Source: Planctomycetota bacterium
GTDB taxonomy: Bacteria > Planctomycetota > Phycisphaerae > UBA1845
DNA: 6,306 nucleotides
Direction: 5' to 3'
Assembly (NCBI GenBank): GCA_022561255.1
Contig: JADFRO010000187.1
Location: 1 to 6,306 of the forward strand
In this document: in pieces, positions 1 through 5,953 of the stretch
Numbering within the stretch: position 1 is the first letter of the stretch
Layout of the letters: each line of letters starts with the position of its first letter
Notes under the pieces: model-generated
What the model saw: the letters and a program-made list of their open reading frames with translations, nothing else
Told to the model about the DNA's origin: nothing
Database searches by the model: none
Position numbers and translations under genes: made by a program

Positions 1-400
1 CGTTGTCAAAGTGGTGGCCGCATCCGGGTCCGTGACGGTGACCACGGAGGGACACGAGCTTGTGGCCGTTCCAGAAGTGGTCGTGGCAGTCGTGGGTGCA
101 AACGTGTACCTGCGCGGCGCGGACGGCGCGTGCGATCTGGACCACCCAGTGCGATCCATCGAAATGATGCCCGCATCTGGGACCGTGATGATGGCTGTTG
201 AGCACGACGAGCCTGGCACCGTTCCAATAGTGTCGGTCGCAGGTAAGGTCGCAAATATGAACCGCCGGCGTATCGACATAAACGTGCCGCTGTGCGGGGT
301 AATCGTCCACGTACTGGAGGCTGAAGCTGGTGCCATGGCAGCCGAAGCAGCCGAGAACCAGAGTTGTAAGCGAACCGAGTGTTACCGTTTTCGTGACCAT
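1..400 (-). CDS. Cys/His-rich tandem-repeat lipoprotein, 3' end beyond the window (partial)
   Basis: I do not recognise the family. The frame is open from an ATG at 400 to the left edge, giving 133 residues with no stop. The start is set by GGGAGG at 411-416, 10 bases upstream. The N-terminus (MVTK, then a hydrophobic stretch ending LVLGC) looks like a lipoprotein signal peptide with the acylated cysteine at C18; C21 is an alternative. After a linker, two repeats appear with an exact 51-residue offset, residues 47-82 and 98-133, identical at 21 of 36 positions without gaps. Each has C-x3-C-x2-H, then WNG, LV.L, H.HGP.CGHHFD. The density of Cys and His suggests metal binding outside the cytoplasm; that is inference. 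Overlapping frames lack the signal peptide and the repeat. Its total length and any further repeats are unknown. It lies downstream of the aldehyde dehydrogenase on the same strand, 177 bases away, so co-transcription is possible but not shown. Confidence 0.82.
   Translation of the reverse strand, partial: MVTKTVTLGSLTTLVLGCFGCHGTSFSLQYVDDYPAQRHVYVDTPAVHICDLTCDRHYWNGARLVVLNSHHHGPRCGHHFDGSHWVVQIARAVRAAQVHVCTHDCHDHFWNGHKLVSLRGHRHGPGCGHHFDN
2..262 (-). repeat. Two protein-level tandem repeats, 153-base period, Cys/His-rich
   Basis: Unit 1 covers 155-262 and unit 2 covers 2-109 on the minus strand. The encoded units keep VH.C, the second Cys, H, WNG, LV.L, H.HGP and CGHHFD. Many codons for the shared residues differ (for example CAT versus CAC for His), so the duplication is old and the protein pattern appears to have been kept by selection. 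The array may continue beyond the left edge. Confidence 0.8.
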
Positions 401-577
401 CAGCGTTGAACCTCCCGTATCTCTCCGCGTGAACCCGCCACAGCACAGTATGCTATTGGGTTCGACACGCGGGCCATACGTCCGTTAGTCGATTCATGTA
501 AAGAGCCGTCCAGGGCTTGCCAGAGGAGGTCCGAAAACCGGGCGAAGGTTCCGTTCGACCGTTCCCCGACATGGATG
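401..577. other. Intergenic region between two minus-strand genes
   Basis: This 177-base stretch lies downstream of the aldehyde dehydrogenase and upstream of the lipoprotein. Apart from the GGGAGG ribosome binding site at 411-416, I see no persuasive terminator hairpin with a T-run and no promoter with two good boxes. Read on the minus strand there is a TTTACA followed by only a weak -10 candidate. Short open frames here have no recognisable content. Confidence 0.5.
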
Positions 578-2053
578 CTATTTGCCCAGGGCGGTGACGA
601 CCGCCTTGACCTCGGTGTAGCTGGACAGGGCGTACTCACCCAGTTCGCGTCCGAATCCGCTCATTTTGAAACCGCCGAACGGAACGGCTGCGTCGAACAC
701 GTTGTAACAGTTGATCCAAACCGTTCCCGCCTTGAGGCCGGCGGCGAGTCGGTTGGCTTTGTTGATGTCCCGCGTCCAAACGGCGGCCGCCAAGCCGTAG
801 TCGCTGTTGTTGCCGCGGCGGATCGCCTCGTCCGCGCCACTGAAGGTCATGACACTGAGCACCGGGCCGAAGATCTCCTCGCGCGCGATCGTCATGTCGT
901 CCGAAACGTTGTCGAACACGGTGGGTTCCACAAAGTATCCGGCTCGGTCCAGCTTGTTGCCGCCGGTTACGCACCGGGCACCTTCTTGACGACCCTTTTC
1001 GATGTAGCCCAGAACGGTCTTGAACTGTTCTTCGGAGACTTGTGGCCCTTGGGTCGTCTTGGTGTCGAACGGGTCGCCGAGCTGCTGTTTGCCGGCGAGC
1101 GTCTTGAGAATCTCCACGACCTCGTCGTGAACCTTTTCCTCAACCAACAGGCGCGAACCGGCGCAGCAGCATTGACCCATGTTGAAGAACAGCGCGTTGT
1201 ATGCAAATTTCGCGGCCTTCTCGACGTCCGAATCGGCGAAGATGATGTTGGGACTCTTTCCACCCAACTCCAGCGAGACGCGCTTGAGATTCGTCTCGGC
1301 TGCGGACTTCATGATTTCCCTACCAACGACGGTACTACCGGTAAACGCGACCTTGTCGATGTCGCCGTGCCGTGCGATGGCGCCGCCCGCTGTAGGCCCG
1401 AATCCCGGAACGACGTTGACCACGCCCTCGGGGAAACCGGCTTCCATCGCGAGCTGTCCGATGCGCAAGGCTGTTAGCGGCGTCTGTTCGGCGGGTTTCA
1501 AAACGACCGTGCATCCGCACGCCAGCGCCGGACCCCATTTCCACGCCTGCATGAGCGCCGGAAAATTCCACGGAATGATTTGTCCGACAACGCCCACCGG
1601 TTCGTGACGCGTGTAGGCTATGAACGGGCCCGTAACGGGAATCGTCTTTCCGTGAATCTTATCCGACCATCCGGCGTAATAGCGGTAGACGGCTGCGATC
1701 AGTGGAAGGTCGACGTGAAGCGAGTCGTTGATCGGCTTTCCGTTATCGAGCGTTTCAAGCGCCGCGAGTTCTTGCGCGTTTGCTTCGATCAAGTCGGCCA
1801 GTTTGTAAAGCAGTCGTCCGCGGTGCGACGCAGCCATGTTACGCCACGCTTTGGACTCCAGCGCGCGGCGGGCCGCTTGGACTGCGAGATCGACGTCGGC
1901 TTGATCCCCCTCCGCGATCTGACAGATCGTGTCACCCGTCGCAGGGTTGATCGTCTCGAATGTTTTCCCCGAGCGAGCGTCGACGAACTTTCCGTCGATC
2001 AGCATTTTCTGGTCAGTAAGTTTCGGTGGTGCGATCGTCGCCGTAGCAACCAT
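578..2053 (-). CDS. NAD-dependent aldehyde dehydrogenase, ALDH1/2-like
   Basis: A complete 491-residue member of the aldehyde dehydrogenase superfamily, which oxidises aldehydes to carboxylic acids with NAD(P)+ in the cytoplasm. The start is the ATG at 2053 because AGGA (2061-2064) lies 7 bases upstream; an in-frame ATG at 2104 would add 17 uncharacteristic residues. Visible landmarks: PWNFP with Asn163 (oxyanion hole); KPAEQTP with Lys186 and Glu189, the latter matching the ALDH2 Glu that favours NAD+; FTGSTVVG at 237-244 (Rossmann glycines); LELGGKSP with general base Glu262; FFNMGQCCCAGSR with the three cysteines 295-297, of which Cys296 is the nucleophile; EEIFGPV with Glu393 and Phe395 (cofactor ribose contacts). 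Length is normal and no key residue is missing. The exact substrate (acetaldehyde, betaine aldehyde or another) cannot be told from sequence. Neighbours do not suggest a pathway. Confidence 0.97.
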   Translation of the reverse strand: MVATATIAPPKLTDQKMLIDGKFVDARSGKTFETINPATGDTICQIAEGDQADVDLAVQAARRALESKAWRNMAASHRGRLLYKLADLIEANAQELAALETLDNGKPINDSLHVDLPLIAAVYRYYAGWSDKIHGKTIPVTGPFIAYTRHEPVGVVGQIIPWNFPALMQAWKWGPALACGCTVVLKPAEQTPLTALRIGQLAMEAGFPEGVVNVVPGFGPTAGGAIARHGDIDKVAFTGSTVVGREIMKSAAETNLKRVSLELGGKSPNIIFADSDVEKAAKFAYNALFFNMGQCCCAGSRLLVEEKVHDEVVEILKTLAGKQQLGDPFDTKTTQGPQVSEEQFKTVLGYIEKGRQEGARCVTGGNKLDRAGYFVEPTVFDNVSDDMTIAREEIFGPVLSVMTFSGADEAIRRGNNSDYGLAAAVWTRDINKANRLAAGLKAGTVWINCYNVFDAAVPFGGFKMSGFGRELGEYALSSYTEVKAVVTALGK

Positions 2054-2124
2054 AACAGTTTCCTCTCGAAAACGACGTGTAGCGGAACCCCTCAGCTCAA
2101 CCACTGCGGCTGAAACCGGAGGGG

Positions 2125-2153
2125 ATGGTAGACCGACGGGAGCCGGTTTACAA
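2125..2153 (-). promoter_or_regulatory. Candidate sigma70-type promoter for the aldehyde dehydrogenase
   Basis: On the minus strand TTGTAA (2148-2153) is followed after 17 bases by TACCAT (2125-2130). Each box matches the consensus at 4 of 6 positions. It would give a leader of about 65 bases before the ATG at 2053. Promoter consensus use in planctomycetes is not well fixed, so this is only a candidate. Confidence 0.3.
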
Positions 2154-2173
2154 GGGCTTTCGTACGGTCGATC

Positions 2174-2202
2174 TTGAACCGGGCTGCCAGAGAGGCTACG
2201 AT
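2174..2202 (+). promoter_or_regulatory. Candidate sigma70-type promoter for the cysteine-repeat gene
   Basis: TTGAAC (2174-2179) and TACGAT (2197-2202) are separated by exactly 17 bases, 4 of 6 matches each. Transcription would begin near 2209, leaving a leader of about 145 bases that contains the hairpin at 2295-2316. The -35 boxes of the two divergent candidates are only 20 bases apart, so a shared regulator site is possible. Confidence 0.3.
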
Positions 2203-2294
2203 TATCGGCGCAGTCCGGCTGGGGCCTGTCCGATCATGACCACAAGGCGCCGCCCAGCAGGGTGCGATCGAGTCGCGTCAACAGTGAACGGGGA

Positions 2295-2316
2295 CCGAGG
2301 GATGCGAAGCCCTCGG
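2295..2316 (+). promoter_or_regulatory. 7-bp leader hairpin upstream of the cysteine-repeat gene
   Basis: CCGAGGG (2295-2301) and CCCTCGG (2310-2316) form a perfect inverted repeat with an 8-base loop. It ends 26 bases before the ribosome binding site GGGAGG (2343-2348). There is no T-run after it, so it is not a standard terminator. It could stabilise the leader or be chance in GC-rich DNA. Confidence 0.4.
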
Positions 2317-2353
2317 ACATCACATTGGCCGAGAAATGAAACGGGAGGCTGAA

Positions 2354-3343
2354 ATGAGTGCATTGCGAACCATCGTAGCAACTGGGCTTGTGGCGTTGCT
2401 GATGTCGGCGGGAGCAAGCGCCGGTGAGCGGGATCGACTGGATGGTGATTCCCGATTGGGCCGCAGCTTCACGAAGTTAGCGGCTTCCTCGACGCAATCC
2501 ACGGACTGCAAACACGCTTGCCATGAGCGTGCCGAACACGTCTTCCGAGCGTGCATCGACGAAGGGCTCAGCGAAGAGGAGTGCGGTGTTCGAGCGCGGC
2601 GTGAGTTCGAAGCCTGCGTGATGGAGCACTGCGACGAGCCGCCGGATTGCGTCCTTGGCTGTCGCGAAGACGCAGAAGTGTTCTATCACCGCTGTCGCGA
2701 AGAGGGTGGTACTCACGAGCACTGTGTGGACGCGACGCACGCTTTTCTTCAGGATTGTATTGCGGCGAACTGCGACGCGCCGCCGGTGGGCTGCCGTGAG
2801 CAGTGCCACATCGACGCCGAGGCCGCTTTCGAAGAGTGTGTCGCCGGTGGGACGGACGAGGGTCTTTGTGCGGAAGATGCCCGTGCGATGTTGGAGTCGT
2901 GCTTGGAAGGTTGCGATCCGCCGCCCGACTGCCCGACGGTCTGCCGACATCAGGCAGAGCAATTCTTCCGCAACTGTATTGATATGGGCGGCGGTGAGGA
3001 CGAGTGCCGCGCGGCTATGCATCACCGACTCGAAGAATGCCTGTCCCAGTGCCCCGGTGCGACCGACGAGTGCGAGCATCACTGCCGTCGCAAAGCGGTC
3101 GAACGCTACCACGTGTGTATAGAGGGCGGTGGTACGGAAGAGGACTGTGTCCTGGCAGCGTTTGATCTCCTGCACGCCTGTCTGAAAGAAAACTGCGCGG
3201 ACCCGGTGGATTGCCCGGTCTTCTGCGGACAGCAAGCCGCCGCCGCGTACGTGCGATGCCGTCACGACGGTGGAAGCGAGGCCGTCTGTATCGGCGTCGC
3301 CCAGGACACGCTCGCCGACTGCTTGCTGAATTGCGGCGGATAG
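2354..3343 (+). CDS. Secreted protein with six 6-cysteine helical-hairpin repeats
   Basis: I do not recognise a named family. The start is the ATG at 2354, 5 bases after GGGAGG (2343-2348); an in-frame ATG at 2336 lacks a comparable site. Residues 1-23 form a signal peptide with a good ASA|GE cleavage site, so the mature protein is exported. After a short linker come six repeats of 46-48 residues, starting at Cys 52, 99, 147, 193, 240 and 287. Every repeat has the spacing C-x3-C-x10-C-x9-C-x10-C-x3/4-C, and all 36 cysteines of the 329-residue protein sit in these positions. The first half of each repeat resembles C[HR]..AE..F..C, the middle often has GG, and the second half has A at +4 and usually L at +8. 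Linkers are acidic and proline-rich (DEPP, DPPP, DPV). The spacing puts cysteines on one face of two antiparallel helices, which suggests a disulfide ladder; a metal store is an alternative. It precedes the propeller gene by 34 bases, so the two are probably one transcript. Confidence 0.88.
   Translation: MSALRTIVATGLVALLMSAGASAGERDRLDGDSRLGRSFTKLAASSTQSTDCKHACHERAEHVFRACIDEGLSEEECGVRARREFEACVMEHCDEPPDCVLGCREDAEVFYHRCREEGGTHEHCVDATHAFLQDCIAANCDAPPVGCREQCHIDAEAAFEECVAGGTDEGLCAEDARAMLESCLEGCDPPPDCPTVCRHQAEQFFRNCIDMGGGEDECRAAMHHRLEECLSQCPGATDECEHHCRRKAVERYHVCIEGGGTEEDCVLAAFDLLHACLKENCADPVDCPVFCGQQAAAAYVRCRHDGGSEAVCIGVAQDTLADCLLNCGG
2504..3334 (+). repeat. Six tandem 6-Cys repeats (about 141 bases each)
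   Basis: The repeats lie at 2504-2632, 2645-2773, 2789-2914, 2927-3052, 3068-3196 and 3209-3334. The cysteine spacing is invariant inside each unit except for 3 or 4 residues before the last cysteine. Other positions have diverged strongly, so the array is old and held by the cysteine pattern. Confidence 0.9.
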
Positions 3344-3377
3344 ACGTTGGCCCGTGTACCTGCGGCCAAGGGGGGGG

Positions 3378-4370
3378 ATGCGAGTGTCGCGTGTAAGTGG
3401 GAACTTCGTACTACCGACACGCGGTCGCCAAGTGGTGGCCGCGTGTCTCATTGTGGCTGCGTGTTCTCCGCGCGCCCAATCGCAGACCGTCTATTGGGCG
3501 CAGGTTCTCGATAATCAAGTCCAGCGTTTGACCCTCGGCGGCACGCCGGAACCGCTGCTGCAATCGTCGGTAGCCGATCTGGCGCTCGACGTTCCCGGCC
3601 AAGCCCTCTACTGGACGCAAACGGTTGAAGATCGGATTGTTCGTTGGGAGATCGACGGCGGCGATCCGCAAACCATCGTCACTTGGCCGGCCGCTGACGA
3701 TCCAACGGCCATTCACGTGGACGCCGCCGGGGGATTCATCTATTGGGCACAGCTCGGTGGCCCGCGCATCATGCGCGCGGACCTCGACGGGGCGAACGCC
3801 ACTGAGATGGTCGAGTGGCCCGTCGTTATCGATCCGGTTGCCGTTGCGGTGGATTCGACCGCGCAGTGGCTTTTTTGGGTGGAGTCGCCCGGCGATCGCA
3901 TCATGCGCATGCCGCTTTCGGGCGGAACGGCGGTGCAGATTGTCGGTTGGCCTTCGGTTTCCGAGGCGGTGGACTTAGCCGTCGACTCGGCCGCTGGAAA
4001 GATCTATTGGGCTCAGGTCGTTAGTGATCGAATTCGTCGAGCCGATCTGGACGGCGGCAATCTAGAGACGTTGTGGTCATGGCCGGAGACCGACGACGTC
4101 GTATCCATAACCCTCGACGCCGCAAGCAACAAACTCTACTGGGCCCAAACGTTCGGCGACCGACTCGTTCGCGGTGATTTGAGTAGCAGCGACATCGAAA
4201 CGCTCTTGACCTTTCCTCTGCTCGACGATCCGATCAGCCTGGCGTTTGATCCCACCGTGGTGGCCCCGATCCCAGCCGCGTCGACCTGGGGCCTCGTCGC
4301 GTTTGTTCTCTTTCTCCTTGCGATGGGGACACTCGTCCTAGCCAAGCGAAGAAGCCCGCGCGCGGAATAG
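3378..4370 (+). CDS. Exported six-bladed YWTD-like beta-propeller with IPTL-CTERM-like anchor
   Basis: A 330-residue exported protein. I chose the ATG at 3378, which follows a purine run (AAGGGGGGG); GTG at 3384 is also possible, and an in-frame GTG at 3354 lacks a ribosome binding site. The N-terminus has a basic segment and a hydrophobic core around residues 19-29, with cleavage likely near AQS|QT at 35; VAAC at 26-29 could alternatively be read as a lipobox. Residues 38-292 are six repeats keyed by YWAQ, YWTQ, YWAQ, FWVE, YWAQ and YWAQ, with the aromatic at 39, 78, 122, 166, 210 and 254, so the last five are exactly 44 apart. Each has DRI.R.DLDGG-like strands and a WP..DDP turn. This matches the LDL-receptor class B/YWTD propeller pattern, which is six-bladed. 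The tail IPAASTWG (298-305), hydrophobic stretch (about 305-322) and KRR resembles the IPTLxxWG-CTERM signal known to be handled by an exosortase-like enzyme (XrtH). The ligand is unknown; a surface binding role is inference. Confidence 0.88.
   Translation: MRVSRVSGNFVLPTRGRQVVAACLIVAACSPRAQSQTVYWAQVLDNQVQRLTLGGTPEPLLQSSVADLALDVPGQALYWTQTVEDRIVRWEIDGGDPQTIVTWPAADDPTAIHVDAAGGFIYWAQLGGPRIMRADLDGANATEMVEWPVVIDPVAVAVDSTAQWLFWVESPGDRIMRMPLSGGTAVQIVGWPSVSEAVDLAVDSAAGKIYWAQVVSDRIRRADLDGGNLETLWSWPETDDVVSITLDAASNKLYWAQTFGDRLVRGDLSSSDIETLLTFPLLDDPISLAFDPTVVAPIPAASTWGLVAFVLFLLAMGTLVLAKRRSPRAE
3489..4253 (+). repeat. Six YWTD-like propeller repeats, 44-residue period
   Basis: The repeats begin at the codons for residues 38, 77, 121, 165, 209 and 253. 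The aromatic pair YW (FW in the fourth) recurs every 44 residues after the shorter first unit. The final segment PISLAFDP would close the ring with the first blade. Confidence 0.85.
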
Positions 4371-4407
4371 GTCTGGCTATCGACCGCTCTAACGACGGAG
4401 TTTGCGC

Positions 4408-4436
4408 TGGAAACGACGCCACCCGGTCAATACAAT
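4408..4436 (+). promoter_or_regulatory. Candidate promoter for the FG-GAP gene
   Basis: TGGAAA (4408-4413, 4 of 6) is followed after 17 bases by TACAAT (4431-4436, 5 of 6). Transcription would begin near 4443, about 28 bases before the chosen start at 4471. It implies the third rightward gene can be expressed apart from the first two. Confidence 0.35.
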
Positions 4437-4470
4437 GATACCGGTGAGTAATCCTCCTCCGAGGCATGCC

Positions 4471-5847
4471 ATGAGATCAAAAGCCAACGCCTTGCGGACA
4501 AGGACGATCGCAACCATGTTACGGATGGTTGCGCTCAGGAGCGGTTTGATCGTGTCGTGTCTTTCTCTCCGGCCGGCAATCTGTCTGGTCGTCTTAGTGA
4601 GTGCTGGCTCGCCGCCACCTTCCTTCGCACTTGATCCCGTGGCGCACTTGCAACCCTTCGATGCGGCGCAGGGGTTCGGCTCGGATTTCGGCAGAGCCGT
4701 GGCCATCAGCGGCGACTGGATCGCCGTCGGGGCGCCAGACGACGACCAGTTTGCCGACGAGAGTGGGGCCGTCTACGTTTTCCGCCGCGATGGCACGCGA
4801 TGGGTCTACCACGAAAAGCTGAAGGGTCTGATATTGGCGGGAGACAACATGGGCTACTCCGTTGCCATGCACGGCGACTGGATCGTAGCCGGCGCTCCAA
4901 ACTTTCCGAGCTTACCTGGATCCCCTGCCGGGTTAGGTCGGGCGTACATCTTCCGCCGTGATCGGCGTGGCGCACCCGAGAACGCCACGGACGATGTGTG
5001 GAACGCCGTAGCCGTTCTGAACCCTCCTCCGTCCCAATTGTGTTGCAACTTTGGCGTTTCTTTGGACATTGCAGCGAATGTTGTCGTGGTGGGGAGGAAG
5101 TCCCGGGTGGAGCAGATCGGTTCGGCGTACGTATTCCGCTACAACGGGGTTGAGTGGCTCCCGGACGGCGTCCTCGTCGGCTCAGACACTGACGAGGGAG
5201 ATTCGTTCGGCAGATCCGTCGCAACGAACGGCAGTGCCATTGTCGTCGGCGCGCCGAGGGACGATGATGCTGGAGATCAGTCGGGATCGGCGTACGTCTT
5301 TGAGAAAAAGGACGGGGAATGGGTGCAAACGGCCAAGCTTCTTTCCCCAGATCCGGGTCCGTCCCGCGCATTCGGCGCCTCCATCGCGGCCGATGGCCCG
5401 GTGTTGGTTGTCACACCTCATGTCTTCCGCTCGCACGGCATGGAGTGGCTGTTTGAGGCGACGTTGCGTCCCGTGAACGAATCCGGGGCGATCACATCTG
5501 ACGGACCGGTTGCCGTGAGCAAGGGGGAAGTCTTAATCGGTTCCCACCTATTCGGGCAGACGAAGGGGCAGTGGCAGCAAACCAACGAGCTGACCGTAAA
5601 CCCGAGCGAGTTCTTGAGATCGTCCGTTTCGGTTGACGGCGACTTTGCCGTTTCCGGTGGCTTCAACGTGTTCGTCCACCGGATCTGCGACGGCTGCGGA
5701 ACCCTGCGCGAGTTCGCAGCCCTGCAAAACTGTATGTACCAAAACACGGCGAAAGCACCGTCGTGCGGCGCCGTCGATTTCTCGGCGGATGCAGCGATAA
5801 ACCTGGCCGATTATGCCGAGTTTTTGGGATTACTTGTAGGCCCGTAG
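4471..5847 (+). CDS. Exported FG-GAP beta-propeller protein with dockerin-like C-terminal tail
   Basis: A 458-residue exported protein. The start at ATG 4471 has GAGG (4461-4464) 6 bases upstream; ATG 4516 with AAGGA 11 bases upstream would give a shorter, more typical signal peptide. An arginine-rich start, a hydrophobic stretch near 36-46 and SFA|LD at 53 mark the signal peptide. Residues 69 to about 405 hold roughly seven FG-GAP/integrin-alpha-like blades. The clearest have F-G-x-[SA]-[VI]-A, G-D-W-I-[AV]-[VA]-G-A-P, a DDD...SG loop and A/VYVF (69-118, 126-163, 244-290); blades at 193-232 and after 300 are degenerate, and the last three lack the acidic calcium loop. The tail (406-458) has four cysteines and one EF-hand/dockerin loop at 436-447 (Asp436, Ser438, Asp440, Asn444, Asp447), then ends LVGP, as in many planctomycete surface proteins. 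The function is probably adhesion or surface binding; the partner is unknown. Confidence 0.9.
   Translation: MRSKANALRTRTIATMLRMVALRSGLIVSCLSLRPAICLVVLVSAGSPPPSFALDPVAHLQPFDAAQGFGSDFGRAVAISGDWIAVGAPDDDQFADESGAVYVFRRDGTRWVYHEKLKGLILAGDNMGYSVAMHGDWIVAGAPNFPSLPGSPAGLGRAYIFRRDRRGAPENATDDVWNAVAVLNPPPSQLCCNFGVSLDIAANVVVVGRKSRVEQIGSAYVFRYNGVEWLPDGVLVGSDTDEGDSFGRSVATNGSAIVVGAPRDDDAGDQSGSAYVFEKKDGEWVQTAKLLSPDPGPSRAFGASIAADGPVLVVTPHVFRSHGMEWLFEATLRPVNESGAITSDGPVAVSKGEVLIGSHLFGQTKGQWQQTNELTVNPSEFLRSSVSVDGDFAVSGGFNVFVHRICDGCGTLREFAALQNCMYQNTAKAPSCGAVDFSADAAINLADYAEFLGLLVGP
4509..4533 (+). promoter_or_regulatory. Perfect 9-bp hairpin in the start region of the FG-GAP gene
   Basis: CGCAACCAT (4509-4517) and ATGGTTGCG (4525-4533) are exact reverse complements around the 7-base loop GTTACGG. 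Two in-frame ATG codons (4516 and 4525) are inside the stem. If translation starts at 4516 or 4525 the hairpin could hide the start; if it starts at 4471 the hairpin lies within the signal-peptide codons. Confidence 0.5.
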
Positions 5848-5907
5848 GAGGTCGCGCGAGGCCACACTATGAGGGCTGATCCGATTCAAATCGCGCGCCT
5901 CCTCTGG
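5842..5907 (+). terminator. Long GC-rich hairpin at the stop codon of the FG-GAP gene, possible terminator
   Basis: AGGAGG-T-CGCGCG-A (5846-5859) pairs with T-CGCGCG-CCTCCT (5891-5903): 13 pairs with a single bulged T (5852). The stem can be lengthened by CC (5842-5843) with GG (5906-5907) and one G-T wobble. The loop is about 31 bases. The left arm begins inside the stop codon TAG (5845-5847). No T-run follows, so it is not a standard intrinsic terminator. It lies between the rightward genes and the leftward smpB fragment and may act in both directions. Confidence 0.45.
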
Positions 5908-5953
5908 CGACCGATACTCTTGGGTGTCTTCTTGTTGGCTGCTGTTGATGCTC

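Larger units (their letters stand above)
2054..2353. other. Divergent intergenic region with candidate back-to-back promoters
   Basis: These 300 bases separate the start of the leftward aldehyde dehydrogenase from the rightward cysteine-repeat gene. They contain a candidate promoter for each direction and a 7-bp leader hairpin, listed separately. Short open frames on both strands here have no recognisable content and I do not call them genes. Confidence 0.6.

Noticed and set aside
1..262. Heme c binding in the Cys/His lipoprotein
   Set aside because: The motif is C-x3-C-x2-H, not CxxCH; no standard heme c site is present.
6..446. Minus-strand open frame of 146 codons over the left end
   Set aside because: It is arginine-rich with no domain and no leader; the neighbouring frame starting at 400 has a ribosome binding site, a lipoprotein leader and a clear internal repeat.
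545..566. CCGTTC direct repeat (ccgttcgaccgttc) after the aldehyde dehydrogenase
   Set aside because: Too short and only two copies; no terminator-like stem or T-run could be made from it.
575..1477. Long plus-strand open frame (300 codons) opposite the aldehyde dehydrogenase
   Set aside because: The antisense strand carries every catalytic motif of a conserved enzyme; this is a GC-rich codon shadow.
2125..2352. Plus-strand 75-codon frame in the divergent intergenic region
   Set aside because: The composition looks random and there is no recognisable domain; it lies over the promoter and leader region.
2504..3334. Assigning the cysteine repeats to the myxobacterial disulfide repeat or to DUF326-type copper storage proteins
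   Set aside because: The cysteine spacing does not match what I know of either; copper storage is kept only as an alternative function.
3354..3377. GTG at 3354 as start of the propeller gene
   Set aside because: No ribosome binding site precedes it and it adds a charged segment before the signal peptide; ATG at 3378 follows a purine run.
2477..3451. Minus-strand open frame (324 codons) opposite the cysteine-repeat gene
   Set aside because: It lacks a leader and motif, while the plus strand has a ribosome binding site, signal peptide and invariant cysteine spacing.
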